Origin: Voacanga thouarsii
Taxonomy: Eukaryota > Streptophyta > Magnoliopsida > Gentianales > Apocynaceae
Direction of reading: 5' to 3'
DNA length: 64,000 nt
Assembly: GCA_026120185.1 (NCBI GenBank)
Contig: JANUWF010002145.1
Coordinates: 868,001-932,000, forward strand
Under the pieces are notes generated by a model. It was not told the DNA's origin. It saw only the letters and a program-made list of their open reading frames with translations, and ran no database searches. Each line of letters opens with the position of its first letter. The first letter of the stretch is position 1. The translations under genes and the position numbers were made by a program. This document shows, piece by piece, positions 32,756 to 43,067 of this stretch.

Positions 32756-34436
32756 TTGGAAGAGTTTGAAGAAATTGAAAAAAACAGTTTGGGAAGGATG
32801 AAATCATCCATTGAGGAACCATTAGAATTGGACTTGAAAAATCTCCCCGAGCACTTAGAATATGCATTTTTGGCTAATAAAAGAAAACTACGAGTGATCA
32901 AAGGTCTGGGAACAAAAAACCAAATTGGTAAGCTTATTGGGAAAATATAAGGGAGTCATAGTATGAAAGATTATGGATATTAAGGGAATTAACTCTTCCT
33001 TTTGCACTCACAAAATATTGTTAGAAGAGGGAACAAAGCTCGTAGTGCAACCCCAACATAGGTTAAACCTAAATACGAGTAATGTGGTAAAAGGTAAGAT
33101 GATTAAACTCTTCAATTCAAGCATCATTTATCCTATTTCTGGTAGTATTTGGGTAAGTCCAATACAAGTGGTATCAAAGAAGGGAGGAATGACGGTTAGT
33201 TCAAATGAAAAAAATGAGTTGATCTCAATGAAATTGGTAACCAGTTGCAGAGTTTGCATCAATTATAGGAAATTGAATAAGGTAACTAGGAAGGACCATT
33301 TTCCTCTCCCTTTCATTGATCATATGTTAGAAAGATTAGCCAGACATGAGTTTTATTATTTCTTAAATGATTTTTTCGGTTACTTTCAAATTCCCATAGC
33401 ACTGGAGGATTAAGAGAAGACTATCTTTGCGTGCCCTTTTAGTACTTTTGCATATCATCGTATGCCTTTTGGTCTTTGCAATACTCCATGAACAAAAAGT
33501 ATGATGGTTATCTTTGAAGGACTTGTGGGGGACATTATGGAGGTATTTATGGATGACTTTTCTATTTTTGGTGAATCTTTTGACTTGTGTTTAGCCAATT
33601 TAGAAAAGGTGCTTCAAATGTGTGAAGAGACCAACCCCATGCTTAATTGGGAAAAATGTCACTTTATAATGCAAGAAGGTATTGTATTGAGATGGAGGTA
33701 TTTAGGGATGAAGAATCTTTTGACTTGTGTTTGGCCAATTTAGAAAAAGGTGCTTCAAATGTGTGAAGAGACCAATCCCATGCTTAATTGGGAAAAATGT
33801 CACTTTATAATGCAAGAAGGTATTGTATTGAGACACAAGATTTCAAGGAAAGGTATTGAGGTTGATAGAGCAAAAATTGAGGCATTTGAGAAACTTCCTT
33901 CTCCTACTCCAGTGAAGGCTATCCGAAACTTTCTTGGTCATGCAGGTTTTTATTGGAGGTTTATCTTGGATTTTTCAAAAATTTCTAAACCTCTTACTTC
34001 TCTACTTGAAAAATGTTTTTTTTTTTTAATGATAAATGTCTCAATGCTTTTAATGTGTTTAAAAAGAAATTGATCAACTCTCCTATTTTAATTGCATTGG
34101 ACTAGTCTCTTCCTTTTGAATTAATGCATGATGCAAGTAATTATGAAGTAGGCACGATGCTTGGACAAAGGAGGAATAAGCATTTTTAACCAATTTACTA
34201 TACAAGCAAATCTCTTACGGTGGCACAAGAGAACTACACCGCAACGGAAAAATAATTGTTTGCAATAGTATTTGCTTTTGATAAATTCTATTTTTTCTTG
34301 TTTTGTCTAAAGTCATTGTGTATACGGACCATTTCGTCCTTAAATACCTACTAACTAAGTATGATTCCAAACCAAGATTATTAAGATGAGTTTTATTGCT
34401 GTAGAAATTCAACTTGGAGATTAGGGACAAAAACAA
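32756..34436 (+). pseudogene. Athila-like reverse transcriptase and RNase H of element D
   Basis: Frames read LELDLKNLPEHLEYAFL, CTHKILLEEG, CRVCINYRKLNKVTRKDHF and PLPFIDHMLERLARHEFYY. Next comes FLNDFFGYFQIPIA, where the first catalytic aspartate of FLDGYSGY appears changed to Asn. A stop at 33412 is followed by ACPFSTFAYHRMPFGLCN and the catalytic FMDD box at 33552. Downstream are KISRKGIEVD, PSPTPVKAIRNFLGHAGFYWRFI (connection) and RNase H remnants up to 34436 (TDHFVLKYLLTKYDSK, LEIRDKN). A tandem duplication (33538-33834) disrupts the palm. The outer Copia inserted in the RNase H at about 34437. Confidence 0.88.
33538..33834 (+). repeat. Tandem duplication inside the element D RT
   Basis: Unit 1 (33538-33692) begins TGGAGGTATTTATGGATGA. 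Unit 2 (33693-33834) begins TGGAGGTATTTAGGGATGA and repeats the rest, except for a deletion of about 14 bases after GATGA and one extra A in a run. The copy loses the FMDD catalytic box and shifts frame. Confidence 0.92.
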
Positions 34437-36352
34437 AGCATAAAAAAATAGAATGCATACATGCAGTAAACAAACAAAAGCAAAAAACAACGCATAGACA
34501 ACATAGCAGAAGGTTTTTAAAAATTTAATACCTCGGTGCATTGAACTTTTCTTTCGTATTGAAGGAGTCGACTGAACAACAGGGATAGCTTCATGACTCA
34601 TTGATATTTCTGGATCGAAATTGGCTATCCTTCTACTCCTTCTTGGCATGAATGCTAAACTTTTTAAAACTCAGAATATTCCACTGTCCAAAGCTTGTTG
34701 GTGAAACAATATAGGCGACAAAAAATCTGCCTCTATTCTATTGACTCCCTGTTATTAATTAATAGTATCAAGATGATCAAGAAAGGAAAAACGAGAGAGA
34801 AGGAAAAACAGAAGGCTTCACTATAGTTTTTCGTTCACTATTGTATCTCTATTGATACACATGGGGCTTCACAAGATAACAAAACACTGGTGTTCTTTTA
34901 TTTCAAAAACCATCAGAAGTTATCAAAGAAGTTGTTTAGCTTAGCTTAAACTCTTCTGTTTCGTAAATTACAAAAACCCTTTGGTCTAGGCTATTGGGCC
35001 AATAATATTTTTATTGTTTTTCGTGGACCCAATGAGCCTAAAATAATAAATATTAATTATTTACTTTCTGAGCTTATAAAAATAATGCAATAATTAAGTA
35101 ATGAGTCAAAATAAACCAAAATAACTATTCAAGCATTTTTATCTAGTTTAGGCCCAAGTTAATTTTTTAATTATTCAATCTGGGCTTAGGCCCTAAATAG
35201 TTAATTAACCAATTAAACTAGATAGTAAAATTAATTTAATTTTTCTCGTCCTTTTTATTTTATTCCAGTCCAATAATAAATTAGATTTTCTGAATAAAAT
35301 AAAATATTTTTTAACTGAGATAATTTCCTCAACCTAAAATTAATTAGGACTTACGGGCTATTATGAGGACCAAAAAGACATATCGCCTTAGCTACTAAAA
35401 TGACCAAAATACCCTACTATATAGATAGTTATATTTTGTATTTTAAATATTTTCTAATATCACCATAAGAAAATATTAACCCCAAGAATAATGTTCCCTT
35501 AATTATGTCTCCGATCTACATGTGTAATGACTAAAATGCCCCTCTATATATTGCCGTGCATTTAGAGAGGAGAAAATATACTAATACCTTTGTAAAAGAT
35601 ATCTACTATCCTTAGGCTTCTAGTCTAATGATCTATGACTTCTTGAAATATTTTCTCTTTCCAAGGGAGTTACCCTAAAGCAAATCTCCAAGCCATGTTC
35701 CCCAGGGCCCTGGATATTTAGATCATTCAAACAACCATAAGGGGAGATATAGTATAGAAGATATCTTATACAAGTCTATCTTAACTAACTAGTTACATAT
35801 ACCTAACATATAAGTATATTGGTCCTACAATAAAACCTCAACCTTAGTACATTAAAGCGTATCATCAAAGCATACGCTTCTAACTTCATTAATCCACCAA
35901 TTCATACATAAATTGTAGAGTATAAGTTCACACTGTAGCAGTAGTAGTCTAGATTTCTACTATATAGTACTTCTAGAAACAATTACTACAGGTCCAATTC
36001 TACGTATTCAAAATACGCTTGTGTTATGAAATGAGAGGACTACTCATTAACTAAAAGTAAGCCATTCCATATTTAGAATTCATAATACAATAACCTTACC
36101 ATGATGAGATTCCTATTTTCATCATTCGGTTAAGAATAATAATTTATATGTTAAGTAACCCATGGTCCATACCTTACTGTGAAAAACCTCTATTTACATG
36201 AACCATTTACTTAAACACAATGAGTCTGTTCTAGCGAAATTATGCATAAAAATAAAGAAGAATTTCACAAATAATTTCTAAGAATAAAACTTTTATTAAT
36301 ACAAATTAAAATTACATCAAAAACCTAGTCTAAAAGGGTATATATTTCAACA
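34437..36352 (-). repeat. 3' LTR of outer Copia C1
   Basis: On the minus strand it starts TGTTGAAATATATACCC next to the polypurine tract. It aligns with the solo LTR at 57920-59719 (for example CACAGTAAGGTATGGA.CATG, CCAGGGCCCTG and a matching GCTATCCCTG/GCTGTCCCTG block near the 3' end). The far end is set by where Gypsy RNase H homology stops; no clean CA terminus or duplication is visible there. Confidence 0.82.
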
Positions 36353-36363
36353 ATCTCCCACTT
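36353..36363 (-). other. Polypurine tract of outer Copia C1
   Basis: AAGTGGGAGAT on the minus strand, directly before the LTR start TGTTG. This is the usual plant Copia PPT. Confidence 0.85.
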
Positions 36364-36670
36364 GCACTCCAAGTCTAAGTAAGTCCAAAAGTGCCACCCT
36401 ATGGCATCTAAGTGCCTTTTAAAAACTTTCTCAGTCAAAGGGCTTGGTGAAGGGATTTGCTAAATTATTTTTCAAGGCAATCTATTTCATCACGACTTAC
36501 CATCTCTGGATGAAATTCTGGATCATGTGGTACTTCCTCTCAATATGCCTTCCCTTTTTGTAGTTCATGGGTACTTTGGATTATGAGACCATGCTAGTAT
36601 TGTCGCAATACATCACAATCAGCCTATCCATCTGTGACATGACTCTAAGTTCTAAAAGGAACTTTTGGAG

Positions 36671-38742
36671 TTAGACTGCTTCCTTGGATACCTCTGAAAC
36701 TGCTAGATACTCAACTTCTATGGTTGAGTCAGCAATAAAAGATTGCTTAATACTCCTCCACAAAATAGCCCCTCTAGATAAGGTGAAAACGTATTCACTA
36801 GTGGATTTTCTCTCATTCTTATCTGCCTGAAAGTCTGAGTCTGTGTATCTTGTAGAAACTAAGTCATCAGCCTTGTAAACCAGCATACAATCTCTCGTAC
36901 CCTTAAGGTACTTGAGAACATGCTTTACAGTTTGCTAATGAACCTCCCCTGGGTTTGATTGTTATATGCTAACTAAGTCTACGACAAAGTAGATATTTAG
37001 CATAGTGCACAACATGACATACATAAGACTTCCCACAGTAAAAGCATAGGAAATCCTACTTATTCTGTATTTTTCTTCTTGAGACTTTGGATAGACCTTT
37101 GAAGAAAAAGACAATCCATGTTTGCAAGGGATTAACACTCTCTTACATGAGTCCATGTTGAACTTGGCCAGCTTTTTGACAATATATGTAGCTTGGGATA
37201 ATTCTAACATTTTCTGCTTTCTATTTCTAAAAAGCTTAATCCCGAGAATATAATTGGCTTCTCCCAAGTCCTTCATATTGAATTGACTAGATAGCCAAAC
37301 TTTAGTAGATGACAGTGTCCTTACATCATTCCCAATGAATAAAATATCATTCACATATAGTACAAGAAAAACCACGTTTATGCCTTCTAATTTTCTACAC
37401 ACACATTGTTAATCCTCATTTTGAATGAAACCATAGGACTTTACAGTCTCATCGAAATGAATGTTCCATGCTCTAAATGCCTGTTTAAATCTATAAATGA
37501 ATTTCTTAAACTTACAAACCATTTGCTTTTGGCCTTCAGTAATAAAGCCTTCCGATTGGAACATATAGAGATCTTCACTAAGATAACCACTTAGAAATGC
37601 TATCTTGACATCCATTTATTATATCCCGTAGTCATAATGACATGCGATGGCAAGGAGGATACGGATGGATTTAAGTATATCTACTGGGGAAAAGGTTTCC
37701 TTATAATCGATACTTTCTTTCTAAGTGTATCCTTTCACCATAAGCCTAGCTTTAAGGTTCCACCTTCTCATCCACTCATTTCTTCCTCTTATATACCCAC
37801 TTACACCCAATGAGTTTTATCCCTTTAGGTAAAACTACAAGATCCCAAACCTAATTGAAGTACGTAAACTCAATCTCGGCTTTCATTGCTTCATGCCACA
37901 GGTTTGCATCGGTATCAACAATAGCTCTTCGTATATAGTGGGATCTTGTTCATGATAGTCGGAGACTAGGTTAAAAGTCTCTCCAGTCCATTTTTCTGGA
38001 ACCTTTGATACCCTCCCACTACGATTAGGCTCCCTTTGTACAGGTTCCTTAGAATATGCCTTTTTTTGTTCTATAATCGGGTTAGAAAAAGTCATTTTAG
38101 AAGATAACTTCTTCTCGAGTTATAACCTTATTAAACCTTTAGTGGATGTTCTTTGATCATCCTCCAAGTATCTAGCAATAGTACTCAGAAGTACTTTTTG
38201 CTCATTAGGATGATAAAAGTAACCACCATTTGCTCTTTTTGGATAGCTAACAAAATAGCATAATTCTGATCTTGGTTTTAACATATCTTCCTTGATCAGT
38301 ACATAAGCTGGACAATTTCATATCTTGAGATGATTTAGACTTGACTTACACCCAGTCCACATCTCGTAGGGCGTCCTAAGTATTGACTTGGAAGGCACTA
38401 AGTTTAGAATATATGCCGCTGTTTCCAGGGCATATCCCCAACAAGATACAAGAAGAGTAGCATAGGACATCATGCTTCGAACCATTTCCATTAATGTCCT
38501 ATTCCTTCTCTCAGCTACTTCATTTTACTGGGGTGTTCCTGGGGCAGAGAATTGAGATACTATCCCATAATGTACCATATAGTCCTTGAATTCACTGAAA
38601 AGGTACTCTCTATCACAATCCAATTGTAAGGTCTTGATTAGTTTACATATCAATGCTCCACTTAAGTCTTAAACTCTTTAAACTTGTCCCAAAAGTTAGA
38701 TTTTTGTCTCATCAGGTAAATATAATCATGTCTGGTACAATC
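36671..38742 (-). pseudogene. Outer Copia C1 pol: integrase C-terminus, RT, RNase H
   Basis: Minus-strand fragments in order: degenerate integrase and linker (38742-37883, ending with GRVSKVPEKWTGETFNLV), RT starting MDVKIAFLSGYLSEDLYM (37615) with YRFKQAFRAWN, then FLVLYVNDILFIGND (37375) and NMKDLGEANYILGIKL, and RNase H with YTDSDFQADKNERKS, ILWRSIKQS and STIEVEYLA (36886-36671). The catalytic YVDD box is YVND, a single-base loss of an essential aspartate. Multiple stops and frame changes are present. The 5' end of this segment is the insertion point of inner Copia C2. Confidence 0.87.
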
Positions 38743-40447
38743 TGTTAGTGTTGTGTCCTAGAGGCAATCAGTTGTACATTATATATGACACATTTTATTT
38801 TAATAAAAGGCATTATTTATCTTACAGTTTCTTTTGTTTACTTTAAGTAATATAACTGTTCGATAAAGTCCCTAGTACAACATTGTGTTAAGGAAATCAT
38901 GATATGAGATTCCTACTACACTGGATGGTGTAAGTACTTAAATAGTCCCTAGTCATAGTATTAATAAGACATGACATCATTAATGCACTAAGACTGGCAT
39001 GTGTTAGACTTCCTGATTTGATAAAGCGGTGGTTCTCATATCCGTGAGTATTGAGATACTCAAAGTTAACACATGGATGCTTGTTAATGGAACAAGTTCA
39101 TTGGATGATCAAGCTTTAAGATAATCACATGGATAACTATTTAGTGCCAGTAATATAATCTTAATATAGCAAACGTGCAAGTACCCTTAGACTTGAGATC
39201 TCTAAGGTACTTTATTTGCTGAGCTTTGTATTTTAATTCCAATCTCCGGAGCTTGATCGAGGGCCGCCTATGGGATGGATATTGGGTACATTGTGAGATA
39301 AATGAAAGTAGTTGAGAGGGTCAATAAATGATTCACCACTCCTAATAGTAGGGGCGAATATCTCACGACCACTTGTACGAGTTACGACTCAAGAAATCCT
39401 TGGCCAAGGCATATGTGTATTGGAAATAGCTCCAACTGATACACATCTAGAGTAGTGGGTTCCTAATACAAGTACTATTGTATTCGGGCCAGAATTAATT
39501 CTAAAGAGAGTTGGCACTAATTCTGTACTCCAAATCGAATGAGATATTGTATGGTGAAAGGAGTTAATTGCACTGAAGTTTGTTATTGAAGGGTTCATGT
39601 CAAGCCACTTGACTTCTTGGACTCTTGGGTGGTTATGATGTGTTGTTAGATACCGCTCATGATATGGAAATATGGGTTTATTAATTGATGAATTAATAAA
39701 CCAATCTTGATTAGAATTAATAGGATTAATTCTAATTAATTATGAATTATTAATCTCAAAGACGTTTGGATTAATTCATGTTCGCTACCAATTGACTGGG
39801 AAACCTAATAAGTCACACACAATAGAGGATTATATACTAAAGATGTTATTTGATAACATAGTGGGGTTAATTGTAAGAAAGAAAAGTTATTATGGATAAA
39901 TTATAATTAGTTATAATTTGTGGTCCAAGTTGTAATTGTGAGAACTTGATGTTTCCAATTACAATTAGAAAATTCTAATTGTTTTAGAATTTCAGATTTT
40001 CAGTGGATTTTGGAACATATATTGGATATGCTCGAAACTCTAATCCGAGGGTGATTCACACAAAAATAGGAGCCACAAAACAAACGTCTTCTTCTCTCTC
40101 TCTCGTTTTGTTGAAAACGAAAATAGTCCTAGCCGCCATCTTTTTCTACTAGCACGGAAAGTTTTGGTGCTTGAGTATTCCTCAGTGTGGATTACTGTTA
40201 GAGATAATCATACACTGTGATTATAGTGGTTAGACATCCAACTCTCGTGGAGTTTGCATAAGAGGATTGTTGGATGGCTCCTCGACTTGAAGAAGATCAA
40301 TTTTGTTCTTTGGACAATCACCCAAAGGTAAAAGCTGTTACGTTTATTATCTTTATGTCTTGTTTTCCACACATAGGTGGGTCTTGGGATGGTATCTCAT
40401 TTATTTTCCACTGTGTTGTATAGGATACGAGCCTGAGATACCCAATT
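38743..40447 (+). repeat. 5' LTR of inner Copia C2
   Basis: 1705 bases from TGTTAGTGTTGTGTCC. The end has decayed from CCCAACA to CCCAATT just before the primer site. A TATATATGACA string at 38774 and AATAAAAGG soon after could be promoter and polyadenylation signals; this is inference only. Confidence 0.88.
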
Positions 40448-40448
40448 G

Positions 40449-40461
40449 TGGTATCAGAGCC
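40449..40461 (+). other. Primer binding site of inner Copia C2
   Basis: TGGTATCAGAGCC, complementary to the initiator-Met tRNA 3' end. Confidence 0.9.
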
Positions 40462-40885
40462 ATGCTATGTGTGGTCTATGGATGTTGTTTTGGTATGAAA
40501 AACTATTTTCATGTATTCGTATTTGTCTTTGTTTGCTATGAAAATCGTTTTCACTCGAGTCGAAATCGTTTTGAGCTTTGTGGGTTCGGTCCATAGCATA
40601 ATATGATTGTGTAAAAGTTATAGCATATTTCGAAAGGTGCTTTCTTTATGTGCTGAAATTTTTTTGCAGAAAAACGTTTTCTTAAACATGGTAGTTGCCC
40701 TCCGTTTCATCTTGTGAATTTGATTTTATATTTTATTTTGTCTAAACTAACAAATTGGTTGTTGTTTTGAGCTTCAAAATAGAAAATTCTGTTGAAAATT
40801 GTTCTCACTAAAATTCTGCAGAAGATTAGGGCACCAGAAATTATTTATGAATTTTTTTTTTGAAAATCGCTGCCACTTCCCGACT

Positions 40886-41027
40886 ACAGCCGGCGCCGGC
40901 TCTGGCCTCCAAACTAGTGCCGGTTCCGTTCTGTTCATGATATCCAGAAATCATTTTTGGAAAAGAAAAATTTTTGGAAACCAGAACAGAGCCGGCACCG
41001 GCTCTGGCTTCCAAACCAGCGCCGGTT
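40886..41027. other. GC-rich quasi-palindromes, doublet-spacer-doublet (Copia C2 leader)
   Basis: AGCCGGCGCCGGCTCTGG (40888-40905) and CTAGTGCCGGTTCCG (40914-40928) form one doublet. AGCCGGCACCGGCTCTGG (40990-41007) and CCAGCGCCGGTTATG (41016-41030) form the second. The first island of each doublet is a palindrome (AGCCGGCGCCGGCT perfect; the second copy has one change). Confidence 0.88.
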
Positions 41028-41841
41028 ATGCTCTATTTTGCACGATCCAACTGTTTAAAAAAAAAATCGAGTATAATTTTGAAAAGGGAAAAATCTCATT
41101 TGATGAGAAGCGAGACCGCCGTTATTGTTGCGAGACGGGACCCAGATGCATTTTCTCAAAATTAGTTTTGAGACAAATAATTTTATTTTTCAAAATAGTG
41201 ATTTTGAAAATTTAAAATTAATGTATTTTTCTAAAATATTAATTTTAGATTTTGTTTTATTTTTCCAAAATAATGATTTTGGAATAATAAAAGTATATGT
41301 TTATTTTGATTAAGCATAGTCAATGGCATGGTGGATGGTTATGGACTAAAACCAATTATATATGTTCATGCATTTTACAGGTTTGATTTTTTATGAAATA
41401 GGGCCTGCGTGTCTTACCTTTTCTAGAATTCTTGTGTAACTCTTTTCTCATCTAACTCCCCTCGAATGTAACTCAAGGTTTTCTCTCTTTAGGAAATTAT
41501 GTAATTAGTCTACCTAGGTTAGATAGGAGTAGAATTATTTTATTTTGGAGATGGCAACTAAAACAAGGCGAGAAGGTAAGACATTCTACTTGAATCAAGT
41601 ATGAACATATAGGGTTTACTTTATTAATTTTTTTAATGACTCAAAGAAATTAATTTAGGGTAAAGTTCATAACCATACCACGTAATCGCTTTATTACCAT
41701 GATTATCAATTATGTGATTTACTGATTTTTATGCATGTTATTCAATGAAATCACTAAAAGGAACAAATCTCTCAATTAATATTAAACATAATTCCTTCCG
41801 TTAATATAGTAAGAACGAGAGTCCTTTTTCGAGACCAGTTT

Positions 41842-42107
41842 ATTGGGCAAACCCAAGCCTACTTGACATCGGGCATGTTCAAGCTATGGAATTAAATTCC
41901 TGATTAATGGGTCGGATTTAACTAAATTCTTTATCCCGGTTGGGCAAACTTAAGCATAAAGAAATTTAGAGAAAAAATTGGGGTAGCCCAAAAGGCTTTA
42001 AGATTAAAAGTTGTTAATCACCCAATGATCCGGTAGTTACATACGATATAATTGGTATTGGATACCTACTAATGAACTCAAGGGTAGCTTGTTGGGCAAA
42101 CCCAAGG
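41842..42107 (+). other. Reiterated stem-loop motif in the Copia C2 leader
   Basis: TTGGGCAAACCCAAG occurs at 41843-41857 and 42092-42106, and as TTGGGCAAACTTAAG at 41940-41954. Arms TTGGG and CCCAA enclose a CAAA loop. The position upstream of gag is where packaging or dimerisation signals lie in retroelements; that role is inference. Confidence 0.6.
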
Positions 42108-42302
42108 CTATTCTTAAGGAATTTGGATATTGGTCCACTAGAAAAGCTTCCAACGGGCTTTCCCAAATCAGTAGTGTGGGATATTAGTTTGAGTAAAATA
42201 GTGGAGTAAAAATACGCTTAATTAAAGTCCTAATTATTTGCATATCATATGCATATACAAGTAACTAATGCTCTCTATCTTTACATCTAGATCACTTGCA
42301 TC

Positions 42303-43067
42303 ATGTCAACAAACTTGAACTTACATAGCATCTTGGAAACCAACGAGTTAACATAATCAAACTATCTCGACTGGATAGAAATTTGAGAATCGTTCTCAAA
42401 TCGGAAAAGATACTCTACGTGCTAGATGTTCCTATTCCAACACCACCAGCCTAAGATGCTCATGCTGATCAACATGCTGTCCACAAGAGGCATAAGAAGG
42501 ATAGTGATGCAACATCATATATTATGCTAGCATTCATGACTCCTAAGTTGCAAAAACAGCACGAGCATAAGGATGCTCAATCAATCATTTTACATCTTCG
42601 AGAGCTGTTTGATGCCCAAGCCAGAATTGAGAGATATGAGATCTTGAAGCAACTATTTCGTTGCAAAATAGCATAGGGTTCTTCTATGGCCACTTATGGG
42701 CTGAAGATGTTGGGCTTAATTGAGAAGGTTGGATCTCTCAGGTTTGCAATGGATCATAACTTATGTGTTGACTTAATTCTACAATCTTTACCTAATAGTT
42801 TCTCACAATTTGTGATTAACTATCAGATGAATAAGATTGAGTCCACTATTCTTGAGTTGATCAATCTCCATAAAACTGCGGAGTCCTCAATGAAGAAGAA
42901 TTCCAATGCAGTTTTAATGGTAGAATATTCCTCTTCTAAGAAGAAAGTTTAAAAGAAAAAGAAGAAAGCTCTCATGAAGTCCAAAGGTGGTGTGAACAAG
43001 AAGGACACAGCTACTAAGTGCCCATGCCATCATTGTGGTAAAATGGGCCACTGGAGGCGCAACTGCA
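42303..43067 (+). pseudogene. Inner Copia C2 gag
   Basis: An ATG at 42303 opens MSTNLNLHSILETNELT. Stops follow, but the Copia gag core is clear in 42686-42952 (GSLRFAMDHNLCVDLILQSL, FVINYQMNKIESTILELINL). A stop after SSSKKKV is followed by a lysine-rich linker and the zinc knuckle CHHCGKMGHWRRNC (43029-43070), with all four CX2CX4HX4C ligands kept. Gag would form the virus-like particle and bind element RNA. No intact frame remains. Confidence 0.85.

Larger units (their letters stand above)
24406..34436 (+). mobile_element. Athila-like Gypsy element D, pol-bearing, truncated and nested
   Basis: 5' LTR (24406-25812), tRNA-Asp-type primer site, gag C-terminus plus aspartic protease (26041-27203), then RT and RNase H (32756-34436). 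It is interrupted by the minus-strand Gypsy G2 at 27181-32748 and cut at about 34436 by the outer Copia. It inserted into element C after ACCAT (24401-24405). Protease and RT phrases are those of the Athila branch of Ty3/Gypsy. Integrase, the remainder and the 3' LTR are absent. Its LTRs share ends, primer site and island layout with the non-autonomous B and C, making this lineage the likely source of their enzymes. Confidence 0.85.
40462..42302 (+). other. Leader (5' untranslated region) of inner Copia C2
   Basis: About 1.8 kb without a supported ORF. It contains two GC-rich island doublets (40886-41027) and, closer to gag, three short stem-loops built on TTGGGCAAACCCAAG (41843, 41940, 42092). 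Frames such as 40799-41215 are translations of the islands and have no motif. Confidence 0.6.

Noticed and set aside
34215..34649. A 144-residue minus-strand frame with an apparent membrane segment
   Set aside because: It spans the junction between the Copia C1 LTR and the antisense of the Gypsy RNase H, so it cannot be a single evolved gene.
40799..41215. A 138-residue frame in the Copia C2 leader
   Set aside because: It translates the GC-rich islands; no motif, and it lies between the primer site and gag where a leader is expected.
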